Under the pieces are notes generated by a model. That model saw nothing but the letters and a program-made list of their open reading frames with translations, searched no databases and had not been told where the DNA came from. A stretch of 52,394 nt of DNA from contig MCFL01000174.1 in the NCBI GenBank assembly GCA_002102555.1, positions 1 to 52,394 on the forward strand. The letters run 5' to 3'. Below are positions 23,176 to 36,800 of this stretch, one piece after another (the first letter of the stretch is position 1; each line of letters starts with the position of its first letter). The translations under genes were made by a program, and so were the position numbers. This DNA comes from Catenaria anguillulae PL171. Its lineage: Eukaryota > Blastocladiomycota > Blastocladiomycetes > Blastocladiales > Catenariaceae.

Positions 23176-25014
23176 ATGACCGTGACGCACCGCAAGCAAT
23201 TCGGCGCGCGATATCTGTGCGATGCCTGTCGCAAAGACGTGAGCGACATTGCACGCATCGCCTGCGCCGTCTGCGAGGACTTTGACCTGTGTGTCGAGTG
23301 CTTTGCCAGCGGAGTTGAGGTCGCTCAGCACAAAAACAACCACCCATACCGGGTCATGGAAACGCTCACGTTCCCAGTGTACGAGTACAGCTGGAATGCC
23401 GAAGAGGAGCTGCTCATGATGGAGGGATTCGAAAAGTATGGCATGGGAAACTGGTCCGATGTGGCCGAGCACATTGGGACAAAGACGCCGGCCATGGTCG
23501 AAGAGCACTACTACAATGTGTTTGTGAATTCGTCAAGTTGGCCGTTACCCGTACGTTTTGCTGATATCTCGCCTTCAGATTGTGTTCCTCACGTCATTCG
23601 AAAATCACATAGGAGGACGATATAGAGTTTCCACGTGAGCCCATTCCTCGCCGGCGGCCACCAGCGCTTGGAACTTGTACGCTCGCTGCGTTCACGACAT
23701 GCTTGGCAGGATTTCGCTCACTCTATTTTTTCCTCCTTGTGCTCCGTTCCATGTAGCCAACCCCCTCACCGTCGATCCAGTCAAGAAATCGAAACCCATT
23801 AGCTCGACACCATGCAATCACGATATTGCCGGGTACATGCCGGGACGAGGCGAATTCGACCAGGATTACGGTGACAACTTGGACGAGGCGTGCGTCAAGG
23901 AACTCGTGTTTGACGACAAGGACTCGGAAGACGACAAGCGTACGATTGTTATGTTTACCCTGTGCCATGGAATCCACTTGATTGACCATGTCTTTGCGCA
24001 TTATTTGTAGAACTCAAACTCATGATCATGGACATTTACAACGACAAGCTAGACCGCAAGGCCGAGCGCAAGCGGTTTGTCTTTGATCGAGGTTTGCAAG
24101 AGTACAAAACCGTATGTTGTCCTTTCAGTGTCTGTACTTGTTGTTGCTGGAAACGTCACTCAGTTTGCTCGTTTTCACGTGCAGGTCCAAGCCGAGGAGC
24201 GCAAGATGAATGCCGAAGACAAGGCCATGCTAGCTCAACACAAGGTCTTTGGCCGGTTCCAAACACCAAGCGACTTTGATTTGTTGATTCATGGGTTCAA
24301 AGGTTCGTTTTCAACGCCTGATGTTGTTTCGCATCCGCCTCGGCGCTCAATAACGCCAGTTCTGCTCTCGTAGTTGAAGCCGAGCTGCGAGCCAAAGTCG
24401 AGCGACTGCAAGAATACCGCCGCGCAGGGCTCACGACATTTGATCAAGCTCGGCTGTACGAAGACAACCGCCCAAAACACAAAAACAACAAGCCAGTCAC
24501 CGCGTACATGCCGCCACCACCTCCACTCCCCGAAATCGTGCTTCGAACGACACCTCGGGTCCCAACCCGCCGCGCGAGCACCTTGCCCGCGGCTGCCGCT
24601 GCTGCCGACTCAAACGGCGACATGAGCATGCCTGATGCGCCATCCTCTTCCTCTGCCGCCGGCACCTCCGCGTCTGCCAACCCGACCGCGTCGTCCAGCA
24701 AGCCTTTGCGCCGCCAGCCACGGCCCATCGACATCAGTAATGCCGACGGCGTTGAAATGCTCGACGCGGAGGAACGCGCCCTGTGTAGTCAATTGCGGCT
24801 GCTGCCGCGGTCCTACTTGGTGTTCAAGCACAAGCTGCTGGCCGAGGTGCAACGACGCAATGGCGCACCGATCAAGCGCAGGGAGGCGAGGCAGTTTTGG
24901 GCAGTCGACGTGAACAAGACGTCAAAGATTTTCAATTTCTTTGTGGATCGTGGGTGGATTCCAGATGATGGGCGCCAGAGTACCAGGACGCGAGGACATG
25001 AGGGAGAGGCGTAG
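23176..25014 (+). CDS. ADA2: Transcriptional adaptor ADA2 (SAGA/ADA complexes)
   Basis: ADA2 stimulates the Gcn5 histone acetyltransferase within SAGA. Model: join(23176..23550,23613..23676,23757..23939,24011..24111,24185..24302,24374..25014), 493 aa; all six exons agree in phase. Domains in order: ZZ zinc finger at residues ~14-60 (CDACRKD ... CAVCEDFDLCVECF ... H-x3-H); SANT domain at ~70-118 (WNAEEELLMMEGFEKYGMGNW ... HYYNVFVN); the linker with KELVFDDKDSEDDK and MIMDIYNDKLDRKAERKRF; and a C-terminal SWIRM domain at ~405-480 (ALCSQLRLLPRSYLVFKHKL ... FWAVDVNKTSKIFNFFVDRG). A Pro/Ala/Ser-rich stretch separates the last two. The five introns are 62-80 nt. The order and spacing are as in fungal ADA2. 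Confidence 0.96.
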
Positions 25015-25637
25015 GGTGGGCGGCAGTGACTGGGCTACCCGGGTTATACGCAGTCGAGAATGTCACAGGAATGTACATACAATTCTTTTCACTTGGGCCG
25101 AAAATCCGCTTGTACACATATGTTCTTGAGCTGGTTCTGTTTATATTATCGAGAAACAGGAAAGCCAAATGGTGGGTGCAAGAACAAGAGCGTGGTTATG
25201 GAGAGCATATTGCATGGACAACAAGACGCCCAAACAATTTAGGGACAGCGAGGACTGGTACGAGGACATGAGGTGCAAGTGGAAGATGAGGGAAATGAAA
25301 GCACTTGAACGGGTGTAGGATGGACACGATGTGAGAATCAAGACAAGGCACACAGCCTGGAAACCAAAAACGAAAGACACAACCAAGAGAATATCAAAAT
25401 GGGGTCGGGGGAACACTCGCCAGCCAATGCAACGTAAGGAGCAAATGATATCAAGCGCATTTTTCGCGCAAGTGTAGGTTGGGGAAGAGGCACGACGAGA
25501 TCACAAGAAAGCGATGTGGGATAGGTGGGGGATGGCAGCAAAACGGTGGGAATGTCTGGGAATGTGCTTGATGTATACGAGGGACGAGGGCGAGAGGAGA
25601 GAGCGGGAAAAGGACTTGTATGGCTAACCAATGCCGT
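25015..25637. other. Convergent 3' flanks of ADA2 and G-alpha
   Basis: No gene seen between the two facing stop codons. The sequence is purine-rich on the plus strand from 25240 to 25610, so C/T-rich in the G-alpha transcript direction. Confidence 0.55.
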
Positions 25638-27224
<1,587 letters not shown>

Positions 27225-28725
27225 GGCAGGTGGTGGTTGTCGTGAGCAAGGTCAACGGGCGAGACCGGGCGTCAACGTGTGTCTGGCGTGACTTGAGAGT
27301 AGGTACGAGTGGGGAAGAGTGGGCAATGCGCCAGTCGAAGACGGTCGGTGAGGTGCGCTTGTTGTTGATGTGGGAGTGGTGCGTAACAATGATCTGAAGT
27401 GGGCACAAAAGAACAATGGCGCCACAAGACCGAGACTGGTGATTGGGAACGAGCCGGTGGGTTGGAGCGAACGGGGGATGGCGTTCAATAAGTTCTGCAA
27501 GACGGCAACAGGGCAGCAACAGCTGACTAGTGTGTGGGATTACCTTGTAAGGTGAGTCGACAAACTGCCAAAGTATGCGTGGTTATATCCGGTCCTGGGA
27601 GTTGTGACACCGTAAACCGCAACCGGTTCGCGAACGGAATGAGCCCGATCGGGAGGGAGGAAGTGCCGGCAAGCGGAAATTGGGCCAGAGAGACAACAGC
27701 TTCGGCCGGAATTGGTGTCAGTAGGAACGGCAGGACGCCTAAATCTCTCGTGACAGATTTGGTTTGGCGACCAGGCACCACTGAAAGCTTGAGCCGACAA
27801 GGGTAGACGCCGATCGGGGTGTTCGTTACCAAGTCCACTTATGGGTCGGAGTGACGGAACGGCCGCCAGACAATCAACATACACTTGCGGGAGGGAGGAG
27901 GACACGTATGGATGAAAATTGCCCGAGGTTGTGGAGGAGGAGGGGTGGCAATCATGCATGTTGAGTGCCGCGGCCGTAGCGCATTCCATGATCGGCCCGG
28001 GCGTCGGCGGTCTTGGTCGTACACAGCGCTCTGCGTCATGTCCCGACATTTTGAACGCCATGCACAAAGTGGCGGCGCACGACAACCTTACGAATATGAG
28101 TCAGCCCCAGGTTGGAACCAGCACAGCATGTCCCGCTCACATATAATGTCGAGGAAGTGGGCTCAATGGTGCCTGCGGTCTTTGATGATGCGGACATCTG
28201 GGCTTGAGTGGACATGCACCTGTTTCATCTCCTCAACATGCACCCGGCACGAGAGATTGAGCACTGGATTCACCATGCTTAAACGACGGATGCGGCGGAG
28301 AAACAACAATTACTCTGGTACATAGTACTGGCCCAAGAACATCAGTCGAGGGGGTCACAGAACCGCATTCCAATACATGAATGAGAGACTCCCGAGCAAG
28401 GTCAGAGGCCGGCCACTCGCCTTTCTTTGCGGGCACATAGAAATGCAGGTTGGGCGCAGTTGACGTCCACGCAAGCCGGCAAGTAAGAGAGCAGGCAATA
28501 GAATTGTTGGCAGCGCAATAGAATGAATATGGTGGTAAGGAGGGAACGTTGCAGGTCAGATGGCACGTTCGTTCAACAACTCAAGACAAACGCAAAAAAA
28601 GAGGAAGACAAACAAGGTACAGGAACAAAAGACAGGAATATAGATAGTGAAGAGAGAAGAAGACAACAACAAATGAGCATTTCGCAGCGAGTCGACCATC
28701 ACTCGTGTAATCCGAACAAAACACC
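27225..28725. other. 1.5-kb intergenic region with a coding-like, broken stretch
   Basis: The G-alpha promoter must lie in the low-coordinate part; the 3' end of the SLMAP-like gene lies at 28.7 kb. On the plus strand, 27930-28340 gives protein-like segments in two frames with stops between them, for example DILNAMHKVAAHDN (near 28050) and VDMHLFHLLNMHPAREIEHW (near 28215). No family was recognised, no intact frame is present, and no terminal repeats were found. It may be a decayed gene or transposon remnant. Confidence 0.35.
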
Positions 28726-30529
28726 TCACAGCTCGTCCCGCACATACTGCTTCACCAACCGATTGACAGCTTGGTGTGCGCTCGCGTAAGCTTGACGTCC
28801 TTGTTCGGCAGCAGTACCAACAACTTGGGTCACGGTGTATCCGGTCGCTTCCTTGGCGAGTGGGTCCACAACAGCAAGGCCGCCCAAGTGGTAGAGGTAC
28901 ACGTATGCGCTGAGGGTGATGACAATCAGCAGAAGGAACAAGGTCGAGAACCAAGACTGGAGAAAGCAACAAGTGCAAGGGTGAGTTGTGTGAAAAGAAA
29001 CGATCAAGTCGACATGTAACAAGTAAGTACGGAGCACGTACACGACCGGCTTGTCTGACTTGCTGCTGGCGACGTGGGGACGACGTGCGACCACCAGCCA
29101 GGTTCTGCTGCTTGCCCACATGCGACTCGAGCTGCTTCAACTTGCTCTCCAGCTGGTTGATCTTGTTGTGCAACTGCTCGTTTTCCACCTTGAGTCTCGC
29201 TGCATCTGCCGCCGTGCCGCCAGCCGCCGGTGCCGCCAATTGCTGTTGTGTAAGGACAAGTTGTTGCTGCAATTGCGCCTTTTCTTGGTTGGCCTTGTTG
29301 AGCAATTGCTGCAACTCGGAGTTGTTTGCGCGCTGCTGAGTCGCTTCTTGTTGAAGTTGGTCGAGCTTGCGACGAAAGTCATCTGATTCGCGGGCATTGC
29401 CGGCAATCATGGTGTTGGCCAAGGCCTGCACAGCAGCAAGTTCCGAGCGTAATTGCGTTAGTTCTGTTGATTCCTTCTTGGACTTGGCCAATTGTGCCTG
29501 TAAGGGCGCGACAAGGGACGCGAGCTCTTTGGCGGCCGCCTCGTTGGCTTTGGCGAGCTGCTGCTTCCAGTGAATTGAGGTGCGGGCAAATTCGAAGGGC
29601 ATAGAGGTGGAAAGTGTTGAGTCAATCGGTGCATACACAGTCGATGCGAGGATCGTGAGAATCGGAGTGGCTGAATCAAGCATGACTGAAGCAAGAAATC
29701 ACAGCGAGCAGCAGGCCAAAGACAGTCGAGGAGCGGCTCGCGGCACACCTTCATGGCAGCAATGGACAAGGGAAATCAGAACAGTTTCGGAGGATGCAAA
29801 CACACGTACAGTTTCGGTCCGAGAAGCGTTGAAGCGTGTCAACGTTGCGGTTTCGGGCAAACGGTGAGAAACATAGGATGCGTTTTCATTGGCAACGCCA
29901 TCCGACCCGCCAATGCGCGCAACAAGGGTAACCTTCTTGTAGAGAACTGGCATCATCAATAGAAATCACCTCCTCGGTCAGCCAACTGGGACCGCATCAT
30001 TCAGGTAGGAAGGCGACAACGCAAGGATGAAGGACGCCATACCTCCGGTACCAGTTTCGTTGAGAATGTCCACGCCAAACTCGATCCGATCGCCAGCCCG
30101 AACCTCGATAGGTTCGCTGGGCTTGTTCTCCTCGGACAGACGCTGCCCGTTGACAAACGTTCCGTTGGACGAGCCGACGTCGCGGAGCAAGATTTTGCCG
30201 TTTTCGTACGACAGCTCGGCATGGTTGCGCGACAAGACCTTGGAGTCAAAGAAGCCGTTGGTGGGCGCGTGCTGGGTCTTTGAAGAGGTGGTGCGACCAA
30301 TCTTGATCTTGCCCAACAAATCAAGCGCCTTGGAGTGCTTGCCATCAACGTCATCCAAGACCAATGTTGGCGGAAGCTGCATGCCGCCTTCGGATGCGTT
30401 GTACATTTTGAGGATCTTTTTGGTGGAACCACGGGAGGAGCGATGGGTCGCGTCAAGCGAGTCGTGTGTCGATGGATCAGACGTGGCCAAGGGCTGTTGG
30501 CCAAGCGCGGGCAAGATGGATGCCGACAT
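28726..30529 (-). CDS. FHA-domain, coiled-coil, tail-anchored protein (SLMAP / Far9-Far10 type)
   Basis: SLMAP-type proteins anchor the STRIPAK phosphatase-kinase complex to ER, nuclear envelope or mitochondria. Model: complement(join(28726..28956,29042..29685,29749..29946,30043..30529)), 519 aa, phases agree. Domains in order: FHA domain at ~60-175 (KIGRTTSSKTQ ... FFDSKVLSRNHAELSY ... LRDVGSSNGTFVNGQRLSEE ... IEFGVDILNE), with the phosphothreonine-binding Arg, Ser and Asn visible; then VLYKKVTLVARI completing the fold; a long Gln/Leu/Lys coiled coil (~250-430); and a C-terminal membrane anchor (WFSTLFLLLIVITLSAYVYL) with ~50 residues after it. The donor of intron 2 (GTGTGC at 29748) was chosen because the stronger-looking GTACGT at 29809 would put the next exon out of frame. 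The start at 30529 has ACCACCATG context; an in-frame ATG upstream at 30586 is possible. Confidence 0.82.
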
Positions 30530-30974
30530 GGTGGTTTGTGCGTTGGAGGAGAGATTAGTCGAGGCGTCCGTCCGAGGAAATTGCACACATCAAACGTTGT
30601 TTGACCGTTGAATGGTGATTGAGGTCGGCGGCGAGTGGTGGTGGTGATTGGGCGTGCGACGAGGCGTTTACGTTCGATGCAGACGAAGGATACACAGAGG
30701 CGTCGAGTGGACAATGTGTGGAAGGCAATGCACAAAGTGAGTTAAGATTACTTGATCAATACTGCACAATTCGAGTCAAAGGCAGTGTTGGGTGCGGACG
30801 GCCTTTGCTGGCGCGCCAAAAAGTGAAGGAGAGAACGGAGCGGGTCACGCCGAGCAGAGCGACGAGCCGAAAGTTGATGACGTTTTTCGGGCGTCCTGAG
30901 ATTGCCTGAGATTTCTGCTGACAACAATACAAGGACAGTGGGTAGGAGGTAAACCAAACGCACCAGATTAGTGC
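30530..30974. promoter_or_regulatory. Upstream region of the SLMAP-like gene
   Basis: No gene seen. It holds the promoter of the minus-strand FHA gene and the 3' flank of the coding-like stretch that follows. Confidence 0.4.
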
Positions 30975-31386
30975 TCAAAGTAACGTCAAGCAGATCTTTG
31001 TATGCTTTGAGATTGGCATAAGCTCTCCGTCCAAATAAACCATATCCCTGTTGACGATGACGGGAGACAGCCAGCCAGCCTGAAGCACGATCGCACCATT
31101 CGGGTCGCCGATCCGACGCTCTCGTTCTGGCTCACCACCACCTCAGGCCACCAGTACCACTTCCGCTGAACACCTTCAGGCGTATAACAAGCCTGAAAAG
31201 ATTCGCTTTGAATGACCAAGTATAGTGTGAGATTGAGGCTGTTGGGCACTAACTGTATATTACTTCCCCTCGGTCATAATTCTTGTGCAATTCAATCGTG
31301 AGCTTGGGCGGGCCATTCCCTCCCCATTGCACCCCCCCCCCCTTCGATACCGATACCTGAGACCCGCTGTCGACAAGGAAGAGACC
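30975..31386 (-). pseudogene. Small coding-like region, unassigned; possibly a remnant with arrestin-like start
   Basis: Two minus-strand segments join cleanly across a 56-nt intron (donor GTGAGC at 31135, acceptor TTCAG at 31080): 31136-31250 holds YTPEGVQRKWYWWPEVV, and 30975-31079 continues AGWLSPVIVNRDMVYLDGEL and ends in a stop. Upstream, 31258-31310 reads PPKLTIELHKNYDRGE in another frame, which has the look of an arrestin N-terminal strand (PKLTIELxKxxYxxGE). An 11-base G run (31332-31342) and a two-base frame offset near 31253 separate the pieces, so there is no intact gene as the sequence stands. The family assignment is weak. It lies directly downstream of the Sel1-repeat gene on the same strand. 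Confidence 0.3.
31332..31342. repeat. Eleven-base poly(C)/poly(G) tract
   Basis: An uninterrupted run of 11 C on the plus strand. Such runs are prone both to biological slippage and to sequencing error; the frames on the two sides differ. Confidence 0.9.
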
Positions 31387-33282
31387 TTAGTACTCACCAT
31401 TCGGATCGTCGTACTTGTCCTTAAAAATCCAGCCGGTCCCGAAATCGGTCCAACCTCCTGAGTGTTTTCCCGCACAACGGAATAGATTTATCGTTAGTGT
31501 CTAGGTGGGGGAATGTTGACAGATAATCGCTTATGTACCATAACTGGCCCATCGCAAATACTTTGCCGCTCGCCGCTTATTCCCATGCTTGATGGCATGC
31601 ATTCCGACGTTGATGCATGCATCCATGTCACCCATATTGGCTGCCAGCTCCATGATCTGATGGGCATACACACGCTGTTTGGCAACGCCCCATCCGAATC
31701 GATGACTTGCACTGACCTCGTACAAGACGAGCGCGACCATGGACTTGGCATTACTCAGCTCAAACGGTGGATGAGGTAGTGGTGTGGGTGATCCTCGATA
31801 TTTTGACGCATCTGAGGGCGGTTTGAGTGAATGCCGCGGCCCAAGCGGAGTGTTCGCAGAAGCAGCAGAGGCCACGCGTACTTGCACCTTGAACTGGTCC
31901 ATGGCGAGCCGCAAGGCACGATGCAGGCACAAGTATGCCTTTGGCAAGTCTGGGGTACATCCCCAACCGTGCCGCAAATAGATCCCTTCGAGAAATGGGG
32001 CGAGAGCCAGTGATGGATCCGCCTCTTGAGCATGGCGAAGGTAGTGGAGGGAAAGTTCGAGCTGGTTGGACTCGTGAGCAGAGATGGTCATTTGCAAAAA
32101 TTGCACTGCGGGAACACCTGCGGTGATTGCATTACATTCGTGGCATTTGACCTGAAGAGTGGAGTTGGACCGATTCGGGTCTGCTCGCGAAGGGGGAGGC
32201 GGGTTGCTCGTAATGAGAGTGAGTCGCCCGAGTGTGGTTTGGCCGGTTCGCAGTGTGCTTGGAGAGGGACTAGTTCCATTGACGCTGCCCCGAAAACTGC
32301 CCGTGAATGACTCGTGACGGTCAATTCCTGGTTTGCTGGCAGCTGTGGTATAAATCGGTGATGTGGGCATCACAGGTGCAGCCGATGATGCGGCCAGCGA
32401 GCTCTCTGAAGGTGAGCCAGGCGATTCGGGCAAGGGAATCAGCATGGGAGGAGGAAACGGTGCGCCGTTTCCGCTTGGCGATGTGGTGGTCGATGAGTGG
32501 CCGCGAAGCGTTCCGTACGCGACAGAATTGGTATCCACAACGCCTGTTCTGAGCCCAATCAATCCAGTTTTGCTTAGCAATCCGTCAAAAGTTGCCGAAA
32601 TAGGGGTAAGAGGGGTCAATGGCGGCAGACTGGATCCGCTGGGAGATGGGTTGCTTGACGACACACTGCTTGCGACTGATTCTACGTGAGATGTATTAGA
32701 TAATGCTGAAGGAGAGTTGGGCATGAGGTTTGTTGATGAGCTACTCGATCCATTACTGTATTGATAGGCAACGTCGTCACGAAATAGAGAGACAAAAAGC
32801 TTGAGCTTGCTCTTGGACTTTGCCGAGGATGCCGTCACCTCAGGTGTTTGGCATACGCATGGATCGGTCCGAGCGAGAAACAACTCCAGCGCGTCCAAAT
32901 CCACGGCGCAATCCTGAAAAATGTAAATTGTCAGGGCCGTGGGCATGCTGTGGTATCACGGCTTTCAGCGAACCTTGTGGACAGACTTTAGCAGCTCTTC
33001 AAAGAGATACGTTTCGCTCTTTTCGCTGGAAGAATGAGACTTTGTCAGAGTCTGAAAGGACATTTTGAACCTCGAAAGCGATGTTGTTGGCGTGCTGGCG
33101 CCAGACATGATGGCATCGGAGGGTGCCAGAGACTGTCTCTTGCTGCCGGGCTGTGGTATATTTGAACGACTGCCGTGTGTTGAACCTCCATGGCTGTCTT
33201 GGGAAGACGTCAAATGCGTTTCGCTCATGTCAGGGGCGACCAAGTTACTGAGCACAGGTGCCCTTGCAGGTGGGGATGACAT
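31387..33282 (-). CDS. Sel1-like (TPR-like) repeat protein, fungal DSF2-type C-terminus
   Basis: A scaffold-type protein; a specific role cannot be given. Model: complement(join(31387..31457,31539..32913,32974..33282)), 584 aa, phases agree. The N-terminal ~85 residues are Ser-rich. The segment FEELLKSVHKDCAVDLDALE is rebuilt across intron 1. A Ser/Pro-rich stretch follows, with Sel1 repeats in the last ~220 residues: LHYLRHAQEADPSLALAPF, LRHGWGCTPDLPKAYL, RFGWGVAKQRVYAHQIMELA and GDMDACINVGMHAIKHGNKR. The end KYLRWASYGGWTDFGTGWIF, then KDKYDDPNGEY and stop, resembles the terminal block WIxKDKY of fungal Sel1-repeat (HCP-like) proteins. The last exon is reached only by splicing 31458-31538 (donor GTACAT, branch CACTAAC); without that splice the protein would end at GT and stop. 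Start ATG at 33282 in CTACCATGTC context. Confidence 0.85.
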
Positions 33283-33849
33283 GGTAGGATTGCATGGAGT
33301 ATGAATCAATTCACATGACTTTCTAGCAGTCATTACCTTTGATATGATTTCTTCCCAGGGAAAGTGTGGAGCAAATTCAGTTGTCGACACAGTGAACTCA
33401 GTAAAAAAAAACGTCCGCACTCACAACCAAGTAACAAAAATCTCAATCTTTCGAACGCGTTTCAAAGTCGACCCCACACAAGGACGATATACGGACTGCA
33501 AGTGCATGATTTTCGATCGCTAAATTTCAAAAATCCACTCTGAGCAATTCATGGTTGCTCGATTTCGAATGAAACTCTTTGAGATCTGAGCTTGCTTCTC
33601 TTGGCGAGCCTGTCACGCTCCCTGTTCACACGACCACTGGCCTCCGACATCAGCTTGCCGTTGTCGTCACTTGATGCGATCACAGAATTTCCCCATACAG
33701 ACGCCGAAATTGATTCAATCTGCATTACACCCTCGGTCAAGTCAATTTCAAGCTCGTACATCCATTGCTCTTCAGCACAGCACGCCAAAAATCAAATGTT
33801 AGAGATGCTCACTGAACCCGCAGTGCGGCAATAATCTCTTCAGCTGCCC
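33283..33849. promoter_or_regulatory. Divergent promoter region (Sel1-repeat protein / phosphodiesterase)
   Basis: 567 bases between divergent starts. A minus-strand frame of 79 codons (33549-33788) has a balanced, protein-like composition and is preceded by an intron-like GTGAGC ... TCTAAC stretch. It might be an upstream exon of the Sel1-repeat gene, but I could not find a splice that joins it in frame, so it is not called. Confidence 0.45.
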
Positions 33850-36800
33850 ATGTCGAAGCCGACCCCTTCGCCCAACACAAAGCAATATCAAACTCAACCC
33901 GCCACCCCTGTTATTGCGATTGCCATCTCCCCCTCGGTTGCTCCGACGCGTCCAACTAGTCCGCCTTCACAACAAATCCTCCCTCCTTCGCTATCGCCTG
34001 CCAAAGAAAACTCGCCGCGCGCCGTCACGACAGCATATTCAAAGAGCCAAATTGCAGAACCGTCCATATCAATTGCTGTATCGCAACCGTTTTCGGCCAG
34101 CGGTAGCACTTTCCCATCGTCGCGACGCTCCATCGCTGGCCGATCGGACTTTCCCACTCCCACTTCGACATCCGTCCCGGCTGCACATCTCCCTGTTTCA
34201 GTGAGCCCTGCTGTCGTCCCTGTTGTTGTTTCTCCTATTCCCTTTGTTTCCAACACAAGCACAAACGCCCCGTCGCATCCTTCCTCATCGAGCCGACAGA
34301 TTTACCCAGTCCCAACAACTTTCGCTAACTCAAGCGCCTCACACCATACTGACTCGCGGACTGAACTCCTTTGGTCGCCTTCGGTCACCGGTCCCTCCCC
34401 GCACACGCACCTACCACCGCTCGACCATCGCACTTCGGCCCATCTTACACCAGGGACCAGTCGCAGTTCGAGCAACATCCACAGTGGCCCAGCTGACCAG
34501 TCGCTCCGAGTTACGCACCACCTTTCGACTATCCCATCGGCTAGCCTCGCACCTCTCGCACCCGGTCAAAGCGTTGGAGCTGTCAGTCGTTCCAGGTCCC
34601 ACGAAGCTTTCTCCGTTTACCAGCACTCTCCACTAGCTAGCAAGTCGCCTTCCGACGAGGAGATCAGTGACACCCAAGACGAGCCGCAAGTTCTTGTTGC
34701 CGTTCCCGTGCCTCCTGTCAAATCAACACAATCTCCAACAAAAGAATCCACCGAATCTGTTGGCCGTCTACGTCGCCTCTCGCAAGAAGTTCGCCGAATC
34801 TTTGGTGGTGGTTACCGGCAGCCTCTGATCCATCCGCAATCCTTTGAAGACGGTGTAAATTCTCCTCAAAGTGATCAAGTTGGATCTGGTACTGTTGTTG
34901 ACGACAGTAGCAACACCGTCGCTACTTTAAACCATCGGCGCTCTGTCGATTCAAACACATCATCCCATTCGGACGTTCCGGCACGACCTTCAAAGCTTCA
35001 GCAACAACATCGGACTGCGAGCGCGTACATTCCCACAACTATCACAACAGGCGGTGGACTTTCTGGCCTCGGGGGAATTCACAACAGCCACAGCCCAGCC
35101 AACTCTTCCATTGGGCTTCGTCCGCTTCAACCACCTTCCCACCAAACCTCCTCATATTCCCTATTTCGGTACAGCGCCACCTTCTCCTCGCAAGCACCAA
35201 GCGTTGCACAACTCTCCCGCGGTACTCCTAGCACGGTTGGCTCTCGCTACTTGGCCCCATCATCCATCAACTCGTCACGCCGCCCGACTCAGCTGCTTTC
35301 AGTCGGTGGAGCACCCAGGTTCCACCGCCCGTCTATTTCTGGCACTTTAAACGTCCCCGGTGTTGGCAGTCGAGGTCCCGCTAGTCGTTACGCTTCATCG
35401 GCTTTGCTTGGTCCGCCGATTGCTGCTCGTGGAACGCGGACTGCCTCCATTTACTCGGCCATCCTTCCTGCCATCGTCAATACTCCTCCACATCTATCTC
35501 GTGCCGAGGAGAGTGTCGTGGAGGACAGTCTCCAAAACATCAACAATTTTTCCTTCGATTTCTTTGGCGACGCAGCCGACAACGCAGGCTCCGGGTTTTT
35601 TGCCTCCATCATGAACAAGGTGGCAGCCAATGACGTGCTCAAGCATGTCCCGACGAGCTTGACTCGTGCATCAGTCACGGCCCAATTGCTCATACACTAT
35701 GCGGTACTTTTGTTAATATGTCTCTCATGGCACTCACATGCATGTCCCATCACTGACCTGAGTGATTTCTGCCATATTTCCCATGACAGATGTTTGTCGT
35801 TCTCATGCTCGCTGCCATTCAAATGGACCCCGAGGGCAACTACCGCAACTATATGGTCTTTACGTATGCCACCACAGCGTGGTATGTGCTGCAATTCTCG
35901 CGCTTTGTCCAATTCTACAACGAAAAGTCGCTGGCTCCATTCTACCTGTCCTTGATCCCCTTCTTCATCATCTGCGCCATCTCGCGCGAGTTGCACATGC
36001 TTGTCTGGCGCTGTGGTATGTGTCATTCTCATCATTTACCTTCAAATGGGCCGCCCAAACATGCAGCGGCATCTTGTTGGCTACTCGTTGGCGTTCTTGG
36101 CATGCTATGGCGTGTGCGTTGCCTTCATGGACATGATTTACAAGGAAGGATGCATGGACATGTGGTGTGCATCGCCCATGAAGCCGCCAATTCTGTGGGC
36201 AAACGAGGCCTTGTGGATTGTTGCTTGCGTCGTGGTGGTGTTTTGCTTTGTGACGCTGGAACGGTTCATCAAGCGCAATGCCTTGACGTTGCTTGAGAGG
36301 GAGAGCTATGTGAATACGTTGATGCAGACCAATGTCGAGTTGAAGCGCGAGTTGAAGCGCATGAAGATGGACAAGGGCGCCGATTTGGATGCGCCATTGA
36401 CGAGGGTCATTCAAATCTTGTACGTTTCCCTGTGCTTCTTGCCATCCTCAAACCCGTTTCTTACGCATTGCTTGGCGCCGAATGCTTACCTCTGTATACA
36501 GGAAGGAAATTCGCGACTCGGGTGAAACCGATACAGAAACTAATCAATCGCTCGACATGGTCATCAAGGTGCTCACCTCGAACGACCTGTTCAATGTCGA
36601 TGTGCAAAAGAAGGCGGCCGATTCCGACGTGGCCGATTTCTTGAACAGTCTCATGCAAAAGGGCGGGGGTGCGATTGCCGAGGGAGGCGGCGCGGGAGGC
36701 AACGGAGCCGGCCAACGTGGATCTGTCGCCATTGGCATGAAGCCGGCCAACATGGGGAACGCGGGAGCAGCAGGCACCTCGGGAACAAACGGTGCCAAGT

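Noticed and set aside
31343-31397. GTGAGT at 31397 as donor of a further Sel1-gene intron
   Set aside because: Only 31-41 nt acceptors are available, and reading through gives a stop after KDKYDDPNGEY, which matches the usual end of this protein type.
33549-33788. Minus-strand 79-codon frame with balanced composition in the Sel1/phosphodiesterase promoter
   Set aside because: No in-frame splice to the Sel1-repeat gene could be found, and it is not similar to any family I know; kept only as a note.
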